Source: Medicago truncatula
Lineage: Eukaryota > Streptophyta > Magnoliopsida > Fabales > Fabaceae
DNA: 64,000 bases
Reading direction: 5' to 3'
Assembly: GCF_003473485.1 (NCBI RefSeq)
Contig: NC_053047.1
Location: 36,194,972-36,258,971, forward strand
This document shows positions 44,891 to 55,740 of this stretch, piece by piece. The position numbers and the translations under genes are program-made. The notes beneath the pieces are model-generated. The model had not been told where the DNA came from and did no database searches. It saw only the letters and a list, made by a program, of their open reading frames with translations. Positions within the stretch are counted from its first letter, which is position 1. Each line of letters opens with the position of its first letter.

Positions 44891-47800
44891 ATGGCTGGAT
44901 CACCATCCTCATCATCCATCACGAATGATGGCTACGAATACGATGTTTTCCTCAGCTTTAGAGGCTTTGAAACACGTCGTGATTTTACAGGAAATATTTG
45001 GAATGCTTTGCATAATAGGGGGATCCGCACCTTCAGGGACGACTTGGAGATTTACAAAGGGAACAATATCGAAAAATCACTTTACGAAGCTATTGAAAAA
45101 TCAAAGGCGGCCATAATTGTTCTCTCTCCGAGTTATGCAACTTCGTCCTTTTGTTTAGACGAACTTTGTCATATCCTTAAATGCATACATGGAAGGGGAC
45201 GATTTGTTTGGCCAATCTTTTATGACGTTGACCCTTCAATTGTGAGATGGTCAGAAGAAGGAACGTATGGAGAAGCAATGGCTGAACATAAAGCGAGCAA
45301 TTGGTATAGCGAAGATAAGTTGCAGGAATGGAAGAATGCTTTGAATCAATTGGCTAATTTCTCTGGTACCGTTTACAAATGGAAGACAGGGTATGTATAT
45401 TCTTATATTTTGTTTGTTTATGCTGCTGTTAATTTGCTTTTGTCTAATTTCTATAATTTGAGATATAATAAATCACTTATTTTGATTAGAATATGGAGAA
45501 AAAAGATGAAGAGGGATGATTTCCAATGAAAAGTTATCCAAAACCTAAAAAATGGAAGAGGAAATCCAAAAGGAAAAAAAACTAGAGTTGACTTGTTTTG
45601 TGTGTCAAACAAGGTTTTGCAAGTCGAGAGTTTACCTCAACTCGAGAGCTCGTACGAGTTTACCTAAATTAAAATTATATAAAATTTCTTATATGCAAGA
45701 CATATATAAGCTAATATAATATTGTAAATAGGTCAATAGTGAAAAATATGACTTAATTTCAAAGACAAATTACATCAAACTAACATAAATCCATAATAAA
45801 ATATTATGCTCAACTTAGCATCAAAATACAAAAATTAACGCACAAAATCATAAGTCTCTAAGTTTAAGTCATTCATAAAACCATCCAAAAAAGCAAGTTT
45901 CACAAGTTCCTAAAGTTGTTAATAAAACTATCTAAAAAATAAACTAGTTAATTTCTTCAAAAGGACAACAAACACTACCACAACAACCCTAACCGGTGTC
46001 GCAATAAACGGCGTTGAAATATGAATTTCCACCGTCGAAATCACAACCCTAACTGGTATATATGTGCTCCCCTGTTCATGGTTTGAGAACTCAGAGAAGA
46101 AACGAAAAAAAAAAGTTTCATTTCAGAAACGTGTTACTGTAATGATAACCATTTAGTAAACGTTTCAATTTTTGGACTTGTAGAAAAGGAATTTGGTTTT
46201 GAAAAAAAATGGACCTAAAAAAAGGGCCAATTTTCATTTTTTTTTAGATGTAAACTCGTAAAACTTGGTAAACTCGGTCGAGTTTACCGAGTGTTAACTC
46301 GGCCAAACCTTCCGATTTTACCAGAAATCGAGTTTACCTCAGAGTTAACACGATTTTGGTACCTAAACATGTAAACTCGGAGAGTTAACACTCGATTTAC
46401 GGAACAGTGGTGTCAAATACACAGTTAATTATATTTAATAGATGATTATTAAAAAAACACACACACATATATATAATGGATTAGGTTATTAGACATATTT
46501 TATATTTGAACACTGTTTTTTGACACATAAGGATTAGGTTATTAGACATATTTTATATTTGAACATTGTTTTTTGACAATAACGTTGTTAATTTTTATTT
46601 TCTTGGGCAAGCATGGATCTGAATACATGTTTATTAATAAGATTGTTAGAGACGTCTCAAGAGTGATCCAACCTTTTTCCTTATCTATTCCTGATTACAT
46701 AGTTGGGTTGGAGGACCAAATACAAGATGTATTACGGCTTTTGAATGTTGGGTCTGTTGATAAAGTCTATATGGTCGGAATCCACGGAACTGGTGGAATA
46801 GGGAAAACAACTCTTTCTCTTGCAGTTTATAATTCAATTGTCGATCAATTTGATGGTTCTTGTTATCTTGAAGATGTAAGAGGAAATAAAGAGAAACATG
46901 GGTTGATACATCTCCAAAATATCCTTCTTTCTAAAATATTTGGAGAAAATAAAATTGCGGTAACAAGCGTTAACGAGGGAATTAAAGAACTTCGAGTTAG
47001 GCTCAAACAGAAGAAGGTTCTTTTGCTTCTTGACAATGTTGACAAGTTGGATCAATTACGCGCTATTGTTGGAGAACCCGAATGGTTTGGTAATGGAAGT
47101 AGAGTTATCATCACGACCCGTGACACACAAGTGCTAAAAAGTCATGGGGTTGAAAAAACACATGAAGTGAAACTGTTGTTGAGGGATGAAGCTTACGATT
47201 TTCTTAGATGGAAAACTTTTGGAACTAACGAAGTTAGTCCAAGCTTTGAAGATGTTTTCAATCGTGCTTTAAACTATACAAGTCGCCTTCCATTAGCTAT
47301 TGAAATAATCGGTTCTCACTTATTTTCAAAAAAAACAACAGAACAATGGATATCTGCGCTAGATCGGTACGAAAAGATTCCTAAGCAAGAGATCTTTGAG
47401 ATTCTTAAAGTGAGCTTCGATGATTTGGTCCAAGAAGAGAAAGATGTTTTTCTTGACATAGCTTGTTTTTTCAAAGGAGAACAATTGGAAGATGTCGAAA
47501 TAATACTTCATGCTCATTATGGTGACGAAAAGAAAGATCACATCAATGTGTTAATTGAAAAATCTCTCATAAAGATAAGCCAGCCTAATTTTTTGACATT
47601 ACATGATCTGATAGAAGATATGGGAAAAGAAATTGTCAGACTAGAATCACCAGATCAGCCTGGAGAACGCAGTAGATTATGGTCTGCTAAAGACATAGCT
47701 GAAGTTTTAGAAGAAAATACGGTGAGTAAATATAATATGAATGATTGAACTTTTCATCTTTAACCTTGATTTAGACCTCTTCATTAATGCTCATATTACT

Positions 47801-50800
47801 AATTTTTCCTTTATAATTTGTAATGTTATTTAAACTTATACATGTAATTTGATTCATTTCTGCTCTTTTTGTTAACAGGGAACAAGTAAAATTGGAATGA
47901 TGATGTGTTCGGATTCCGATGAAGACATTGTAGTAAATTGGGATGGAGAGGCATTTAAGAATATGACAAAGCTTAGAACACTTTTTATTCAAAGTGTTTA
48001 TTTTTCTGAAAGTCCAAAGCATCTTCCAAATAGTTTAAGAGTACTGCGCTTGTGGGAATATCCATCAGAAGAGTGTTTACCGGTTGATTTTTACCCGAGG
48101 CAACTCACATTATGCAAATTGAACTTTACATTTAATCGTCCACAGGAAGTCTTTTTCAAGAAGGCAAGTGTGATGAATTTATATCCCCCGTCTTATATTT
48201 ATATTAGAAAATGCTAAACTGTACCCTAACCCCTAAGGGCACAAGATAAGAATCTTAACAATGGTTCACTACAAGAATAGTTACCTTTTGCCAGGGATTT
48301 TGACAAGGGTTTGAAGCCCCTGGCAAATTTGTCAGGGAAAATGCCAAGGACAACCGCTGGCAAAAAACACTGGGGTTTGCCCCTCGTTTATTTTAAAAAA
48401 TCCCTGGGTTTTTATTGGCGCCAGAACTGAATTTGAAAAAGGGAAGGAATCAATTGCATGTCAGGAAAAAACCGAGGGAAATTACCAAGGAAAGCCCCTC
48501 GGATGTGCAAAAAGTGAGAGAATCCCTGCTTTGTTCCTGCTGAGTTGACTGAAGCCTGCAAAAGTTGTGCAGTGCAGGCCTGCCAGGGGCTAAACCCCTC
48601 GGTTTTTGCAGGAAATCCCTGGCTTTTTTATGGCTGTTCTGCAACCTAGCTATGCTAGGATTTGACCAACAAAGCGAGGGGCTTGTCCCTCACATAGGCC
48701 CTGGCTTTTTTCCATCCCTATATAAGCCATGCACCGGTCTCTTAGCAGCCTAAAAAACACTTAGAAAAATTTCTTCTTTCTTCTCATAAAACACAGCCCC
48801 TTCACACAACACATTCATCAAAGTTCATATATTTGGTAAAAATTTCTTCATTTGTTACATGTTTTTTTCATGATATTAATTTTGATTACTTATTAATGTT
48901 ATTTATTTTGTATGTTATTCATGCTGTTTTTTTTTTCTTTTTTTGTGATAAAAAGAAATATATGCATGTTGTAGTTGTAGTTGCATTGTAGTAGAATTTT
49001 TTTAAAAAAATATGGTCAAACACTAATTGCTTATAATAAATCTGTTTTATTTTTCATGATATTAATTTTTATTACTTATTAATGTTATTTATTTTGTATG
49101 TTATTCATGCTGTTTTTTTTTTTTTTTTGTGATAAAAAGAAATATATGCATGTTGTAGTTGTAGTTGCATTGTAGCAGAATTTTTTTAAAAAAATATGGT
49201 CAAACACTAATTGCTTATAATAAATCAGTTTTATTTTTAAATTAAAACTTTGTTAAAATCTGTTTTTTTAATAAATTAAAATCTATTATTATATTTTATC
49301 AATTTATAAAATAAAACAATATAATATAATAATGCATATTGTTTAAAAAAGAGGGACTCAAAAATAGTATAGTACAAAAAAATTAAAGTTGTTTATTGAT
49401 CAAAAACAACTTTAAAAAAAAAAACAATTTTTAAATTAATTTAAATACATTTTATTAATTAATAAAAAATTCATTTTAATAAATAAAATATTTTAAAAAA
49501 AAAATAGCATGGACGTTTGCCAGGGGTTAAACCCCTCGCATATCCCTGATTTTTTTCAGGTCAGACTTTCTTCACATCAGTCACTTCAGCGCAGGCAGCG
49601 CAGGCGCAGTCAGAGTTGCAGAAAATTTGCAGACAAAAGTGAGGGAATTTGTCAGGGTTTATGCCAAGGTTTAAGTCACGTGTTATGCCAGGGGTTCTGC
49701 CCCTCGTTTTTCTCCCAGGGGTGTAGCCCCTGGCAAAAGGTTTGCGATGAGCGCTTTTGCCACTGCTTCCGCCCCTGGCTTTTTCCCTCACAAACGTCCC
49801 TTTTGCCAGGGATTCTGTCCTTTTGACAGGGATTTTGCCCCTGGCAAAAGGTAATGTTTCCTGTAGTGTTAAGTATCTAACTAAATGGGATGTTTTTGTC
49901 CTATAGAATTACCACCCACTTTTCGTTTACTTATTTCGTAACAAAATGACATGTTTGTGTTCTTACAATTCTCCAATACGTTGTTGAATAATTAATTAAG
50001 ATCACTTGCTCACTCATTTATTTGTTTTTTGTTTTGTTTTGCAGTACTTTAAGAATATGAGGATGTTACAGTTTCACTTTTGTGATTCTTTGAGATCGAT
50101 ACCTGATGTGTCAGGTCTCCAAAATTTAGAAGATTTTTCATGTTTGAGGTGTAATGATTTAATTACATTTGATGACTCCATTGGGTTGCTCGGTAAGCTT
50201 AAAATTTTGAGTGTCGTCAGTTGTCCAAAGATCGAAACTATTCCACCTCTCAAGTTAGTTTCATTGGAGGAACTCTATCTTTCAGAATTACATAGCATTA
50301 TGAGTCTTTCTCCCATGTTGGACGAGTCATTGGATAAACTTAAAATTTTGAAGGTCAACTGCTGTCGTTCTATCAATTATATTCCACCTCTCAAATTACC
50401 TTCATTGGAGGAACTATATCTTTCAATATTATGGGGCATTAAGAGTCTTTCTCCCATGTTGGATGAGTCATTGAATAAACTTAAAATTTTGAAGGTTGAC
50501 AACTGTATACATCTCATGTATATTCCACCTCTCAAATTACCTTCATTGGAGGAACTCAATCTTAAAGCTTTATTCAATATTGAGAGTCTTTCTCCCATGT
50601 TGAATGAGTCATTGGATAAACTTAAAATTTTGAAGGTCTTAGGTTGTCGTCATCTCAAATATATTCCACCTCTCAAATTACCTTCATTGGAGGAACTCAA
50701 TCTTCAAGGTTTATCCCGTATTGAGAGTCTTTCTCCCATGTTGAATGAGACATTGGATAAACTTAAAATTTTGACGGTCTTGGGTTGTCGTTGTCTCAAA

Positions 50801-51589
50801 TATATTCCACCTCTCAAATTACCTTCATTGGAGGAACTCTATCTTATAGAATTATGGAGCATTAAGAGCCTTCCTCCCATGTTGGATGAGTCATTGGATA
50901 AACTTAAAATTTTGAGGTTCATTTATTGTCAAGAGATCGAAACGGTTCCACCTCTCAAATTAGCTTCATTGGAGGAACTATATCTTTCAGGATTAAATAG
51001 CATTAAGAGTCTTTCTCCCATGTTGGATGAGACATTGAATAAACTTAAAATTTTGAGTGTCTTCGGTTGTCGAAAGATCGAAACTATTCCACCTCTCAAA
51101 TATGATTCATTAGAGGAACTCTATCTTTCAGATTTAGATAGCATTAAGAGTCTTTCTCCCATGTTGGATGAGTCATTGGATAAACTTAAAATTTTGCGTG
51201 TCCTCGATTGCCCAAAGATCGAAACTATTCCATCTCTCAAATTAGCTTCATTGGAGGAACTCTGTCTTTCAGAATTACATAGCATTAAGAGTCTTTCTCC
51301 CATGCTGGATGAGTCATTGGATAAGCTGAAAGTCTTGAATATTCAAGGTTGCTATGAGCTGTGGAGTTTTCCACGTGTCATGTTGCCTTCATTGGAAGAA
51401 CTCGATCTTTCATATTGTGAATATCTGGAGACTTTTCCACCTATGGTGAGTGGGTCAATGGCTAAACTTAAAATATTGAGACTTAAAGATTGTAAAAAGC
51501 TCAGGAAAATTCCAGCTATCAACGTGGATTCCCTAGATGAATTCGATCATTCAGGATGTGAGAGTCTCGAGTTTTCCACCTCTGACTGA
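44891..51589 (+). CDS. TIR-NBS-LRR (TNL) disease-resistance-type protein, 4 exons
   Basis: Proposed exons are 44891-45394, 46612-47721, 47879-48163 and 50045-51589, about 1147 residues. It is an intracellular immune receptor of the TNL class. TIR domain residues 16-160: YDVFLSFRG at 18-25 region and CLDEL with the putative NADase Glu91. NB-ARC: P-loop GIHGTGGIGKTT 224-235, kinase-2 LLLLDNVD around 305-312, RNBS-B GSRVIITTRD 330-339, RLPLAI in place of GLPLAL near 393-398, CFFKG 453-457, and LHD instead of MHD at 498-500. LRRs follow, mostly 23-24 residue repeats in pairs. Intron 3 has no usable GT donor in phase; AAG|GCAAGT gives a consensus GC-AG intron. Exon 1 must use the donor at 45395 (GTATAT) to keep phase. 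No C-JID domain was found. The frame is intact, but the GLPL and MHD changes leave activity uncertain. Confidence 0.85.
45597..46412. mobile_element. Possible element in TNL intron 1 with GAGTTTACC/GGTAAACTC words
   Basis: Words such as CGAGTTTACC, GGTAAACTCG and GAGTTAACAC occur about ten times, clustered at 45620-45665 and 46250-46405 in both orientations. The clustering at both ends of an 800-bp block resembles sub-terminal repeats of a DNA transposon. Borders and target duplication were not found. Confidence 0.4.
48267..49868. mobile_element. Non-autonomous CACTA (EnSpm) element in TNL intron 3
   Basis: The left end is CACTACAAGAATAGTTACCT and the inverted right end is CACTACAGGAAACATTACCT, both continuing TTTGCCAGGG. 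Sub-terminal regions (48280-48740 and 49510-49850) are filled with GCCAGGG, CCCCTGGC and CCCCTCG words in both orientations, typical of transposase-binding sites. The 1602-bp interior has no transposase and contains a 186-bp direct duplication (48868-49053, 49054-49238). A clean 3-bp target duplication is not visible (GTT left, TTA right). Open frames inside (48565-48753, 49509-49826) belong to the element. Confidence 0.85.
50191..51340 (+). repeat. 141-bp tandem repeat encoding paired LRRs, about 8 units
   Basis: Within TNL exon 4, units of 47 residues repeat the framework DKLKILxVxxCxxI..IPPL then KLxSLEELYLSxLxSIxSLS and PMLDESL. At DNA level CTTAAAATTTTG, CCACCTCTCAAATTA and TCTTTCTCCCATGTTGGA recur almost unchanged from unit to unit. 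Differences concentrate at the x positions on the predicted solvent-facing strand. The array indicates recent unequal crossing-over or conversion. Confidence 0.9.
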
Positions 51590-53230
51590 TGGAAGATATT
51601 AATGCAGTTTACTCCGCTTCATTCTGTCAACTCAAGACCACTCCCATTACTAGGTAAGCTCTTTGAAAAGGTAATTATGAACCTTTTTTTTTCTTTTCTA
51701 AGATTTGTATTTGGTTTGATTGTTTTCTCGTAGATAACTAATCCTTTCTAGCTGTCACCACTCTGCAGAAGAAGTGAAAACATGTTGAGTTTTTGGAGAA
51801 GTTTGTGCCGGACTGGATCTGAAAAAGGTTCGATTCTACAGGAGATATACTATATCATGCAGGTCTCTTTTACTGTCAATTAGATCTTATGCATTTTTTA
51901 AAGGTTTAAATGTTGATTTTTATGTATTTTGCCTCAATCACGATTTTGATCCTCCTATTTTTATATCTATGATTTTAATCATATAACTTTTAAGATGAAT
52001 GACTCTTTTTCTACTTGTGCATTTTGATGATATGATAAGTGAGATGTTGATCTGACAGTGTCTTGATGGATTCTTAATTTTTTTTTTGGTTATATAAAAA
52101 CTAATTTTCATTTCATCAAAACATACACTAATTTATGATTAACTAATTTTCATTACAATGTATACTGCTTCTTGATTTTTGTGAGTCAATGCTAACAGTT
52201 TTTGTTGTTTTTGCTGCATCGTTGTTAATTTTATCTCTATAGAATGGATCGAAAAGCATGTGATGAATCAGTGAAAATGCTTCAGATTTCAAGTGTGAGA
52301 AGATTTTTCAAGAAGTTGATAAATCAATTGCATGTCCCACTCAAGTGTGATAAGAAGACTGAACCATTATTTGCAAAATAATCTTTTCAAAATATTTGCA
52401 ACAAAGTTGAAGTTCTTGCTAAGAGGTAATTGTTTTGTTTTCAAATTCCCCCAAATTTACTTATTTATATATGGATACTAACCATTTTAAGGTTGTATTT
52501 TGATACTTTCCCTTTAATCAAAATAATCTTTATATGTTGACATCAGTAATCTTTAATCTTTATTTATATACAAAGTATGGACACGTTACACTGACATGTT
52601 GACCCCGGTAATTATTTGAAAAAATGTGCCGGCATCGAACAGTAGACACACCTTCGATCATAAGTGTTGGTGCTAAAAATATGAATGTGTATGTAAGCGT
52701 GTCAAACTTGTCAAATAGGGCATTTAGCGGCACTATACGGTAGTAGAGTTTCACAAACCACTATTCTTATGTGGTATGCGTTTTAGTACAAAGTGTTGTC
52801 AAATAGAGGCTAATGCTATAGGCACCGTAGCGTATCCAAATTTGATAAAACTGCTATTTTCTGAGAACCTTGGTTGACTTCACTGATGTGCGCACCATAT
52901 GCAGTTAAATTTTAGACTATTGCAAGATGATCCTTTTTTTTTTTTTATCAGAATTGAGTTTCCAAATTAGAAGAGTGACAGAGAGAACAAGAATAAATCT
53001 TGTTAGTTTCATTTCTACAAAAATACCTTCTACTATATTTTTACAATAATATTGTTCCTACTGGGTAGTGGAGTATTATAATGAGATGTATCTATTTTTT
53101 AATTAATAATTAAATATTTTTTTACAAAATTAATAATTTAAATATTGTTATAAAAAGATAAAATCTATACTATTTATAAAGAAAGTAGACTGTTTTGGGC
53201 TGACATTTTCTCATTCCAATTATACCCTTA
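51590..53230 (+). other. 3' region of the TNL gene, possible untranslated exons and decayed repeats
   Basis: After the stop at 51587-51589, splice-like sites occur (CTAG|GTAAGC at about 51652, TTTCTAG|CTGTC at about 51750, ATGCAG|GTCTCT at about 51862, CTATAG|AATGG at about 52241). This suggests a spliced 3' untranslated region. One small frame, 52243-52383, reads MDRKACDESVKMLQISSVRR followed by FFKKLINQLHVPLKC and is not recognised. The piece 52570-52870 contains CGGACAC-family and AGCGG-family repeat fragments. Confidence 0.4.
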
Positions 53231-53232
53231 AG

Positions 53233-53992
53233 CAAATTTGACCATGCTATTTCGTCTTCGCACAGAGAAGCATCATAACTATGTGAGGAAGACTGCTGAG
53301 CTTGCAATCCAGTTTTATATCAATCCTGCTACCAGCCAGCCTAATGTTTCTGGATTAATTCTTGCTGTTCTGCTGATTTCAAAACTGAGCTTAGCAAGTC
53401 AGATATGTTTGATCCCCTTCTTCAAGCAAAAATAGTTAATGTTGTCGATGTATCTTATGGAGGGGAGAATGGGTTCAATGAGGCTATTAAACTATCATCT
53501 GAAATTCTATCTAATGTAAAGTTTATTCAGGAGACACGTTTGATTGAAAAATACTTTATGGAAATTAATCAGAATACGGGGAAGCACGTCGTTGGCGTTG
53601 ATGATACTCTACAAGATCTTGATGCTGGAGCTGTTGAGACACTTATTGTATGGGAAAATCTGGATATGACTAGGTATGTTCTAAAAAATAGTACTACTGG
53701 TGAAGTTGTCATTAAGCACTTCAACAAGGAGCAGGAAGCCAATGAGAGCAATTTTAGAGATCCTGAAAGCGCGGCTGATTATGAGGTTCAGGAAAAGCAG
53801 TCTCTGTTGGAGTGGTTTGCAAATGAATACAAACAGTTTGGTTGCACTCTCGTGATTGTTACCGATGAATCACAAGAAGGTTCACTGTTTTGCAAAGGTT
53901 TGGGTGGGATAGGTGGGATCTTGCGTTACCAGCTTGATATGAAAACATTTGACGAGTTTTCTGATGATGGAGATGTGTCTGACGACAAATAG
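53233..53992 (+). pseudogene. 5'-truncated eRF1 pseudogene
   Basis: Homology begins at [17 protein letters not shown], just after the GGQ loop, and runs to the natural eRF1 C-terminus ([20 protein letters not shown] then DDGDVSDDK and stop). It includes [35 protein letters not shown] and the eRF3-binding C domain ([19 protein letters not shown]). Domain 1 and the catalytic loop are missing. A single missing base near 53367 shifts the frame after GLILA, the only frame lesion seen. Plant eRF1 coding regions are normally intronless, so lack of introns does not show retroposition. Confidence 0.88.
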
Positions 53993-53999
53993 GAATCAA

Positions 54000-55070
54000 T
54001 GAAATGCTCCCTATTACTGGTGCAGGAAAGGGAGGCCAAAATACCTGCACCAGTATGGGAGGTGGCTGCACGTGCTGCTGTTGCTCCTCCTCTTCCTCCC
54101 CGTCTGCCTGCGGTGTTGCATGGAAAGTTTGATTGCAAAACGAGGTTCAAATTTTATGTCCTTTCCTGCATCATTTTTAGCATATATATTTCTGTTATAC
54201 GCGATGTCTATTTGTTTTTTCAGAAATAGGTTTCAAAAATATTGTTTGTATTTATTTTCAACTGCTTTGCCCCAAAATATTGTTTGTATTTATTTGGCAA
54301 GAAAATGTGTCGCGGAAGCTTTTCATGTTCTTATGAGTGATGCTGAAGATTGTTTGAACTGAAAATTTCATGCCACAGTACAGCCTCTATATAAGCCGAG
54401 GTTTTTCTCTTCCACGATGCCCATCTTTCTTCAGTTGGTCTCAAGATCTGATTCATCATCGTCCAGGTAGATGTAATGTGCTCTCTCAATACAAAAACCA
54501 TCTTTCTGCGTATGTTATTTCTTTTATTCAGTGGCCAATTTCTTCTAATTTGTCGTTGGCCATGTGTGTCCAGTACTTGGTAGTTAGCATTCATTTCAAC
54601 TTTTAATTTGTTGTTGATATTTTTCCTTTTTGTTTTGGAATGTGTGATGATAATAGTACTGTTATTACACAATCTACATATCAACCCTGTCATTGGCTGT
54701 TCTTTTGTCTAGCATGTTCATTTATTACCAGGTTGGCACAGCCTATCAAGACCTATATTGTCCCCTAGGAGATTTAACAATAATGCACATGCATTGCCGG
54801 GGTTTAATTCGAACTCATGATCTTTGGTTAAACTTGATCTAGTTTCAAACAAGTTTTCCAGTAGAGCAGTGTTGGTCATTCTTGCTTAACAAATACCAAG
54901 ATTAAGAGATTATACAATTTATAACTAATGTAATAGCGGAAGCAGGAAAACCAAAATCTTGAAGAGTAAGTGGAAGTAAATTCCAACTAATTCTATCAGA
55001 CTTTCTCAAAGTCAATTTTAATTCTATGCATATGGATGACAATTTCCTGAGCTATTATAACATTATCAGA
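54000..55070. other. Intergenic; former 3' flank of the eRF1 copy
   Basis: No gene is supported. The phrase GCCGGGGTTTAATTCGAACTC at about 54797 resembles a tRNA B-box, as in decayed SINEs. Duplicated ATATTGTTTGTATTTATTT occurs at about 54239 and 54278. Confidence 0.4.
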
Positions 55071-55073
55071 TAT

Positions 55074-55400
55074 ACTTTTTTTTTTTTTTACCAACAAAAA
55101 CTCATATCATCATTTCATTCATCACACAATTTGGAATGCAAGATGGAATCAAATCAAAGACTTGGTGACGAGCTTGTAATATTGACACCCTAGCGAAACT
55201 ATGAGTGACAACATTCGCTTGTCTCCTAAAAAATTGTGGATAGCTTTGTATCAACTAGACTGAATGTTACATGTTTGGAGATAATATTCCAATTTTTACA
55301 CAAACTTCTGTCTTGAGTTAATTCAGAGACAAACAAATGAGGTTGTCTGTAGTCTTGGCAAGGCGGCCGCATCTCCAGCTAGTTTCCAAGTTCTAATTGA
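55074..55400 (-). mobile_element. 3' end of a LINE (RNase H tail)
   Basis: Minus-strand translation reads YPQFFRRQANVVTHSFARVS then ILQARHQVFDLIPSCIPNCV and MNEMM. It matches the plant LINE RNase H ending 'F.RRQAN.VAH.LAR...F..IP.CI...I..E'. Downstream on the minus strand is an A tract (plus-strand T run 55076-55089), the expected LINE tail. Stops upstream show decay. Confidence 0.75.
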
Positions 55401-55740
55401 TATACCGCATTGTATTGAACATATTTTTAATAAAATGATATAAGTCATTCTCTGTCGCAACAACATTATTTAATTTATTTTGTTATAATGAATTAGTCCA
55501 TCACACTTTTTAGAAGAGTGCCAACAACACTTTCTCTAACCCTCATTCTCTCGTTAATTAAAAGGCACCATCTTACAACGTTATGCAAATTATGAAATGA
55601 TAATAATTTCCCATACCTTAGTAGACCTGCATGCACCTTCCAACCAATTTTTCAATTTGAATGCAATTAAGTGAATGTTTCCAATGAACATTATCCTATC
55701 AATTCAACCTTTTTTTTTTTTTAATTTGTCAAAGCCATTT

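Noticed and set aside
49509-49826. 105-residue open frame with repeated QGL/QGF words
   Set aside because: It is the translation of CACTA sub-terminal CCAGGG repeats, not a gene.
43292-53992. One eRF1 gene split by insertion of the TNL
   Set aside because: The two flanking pieces overlap in homology (both contain the VVDVSYGEEN/GGEN block), so they are separate copies and not halves.
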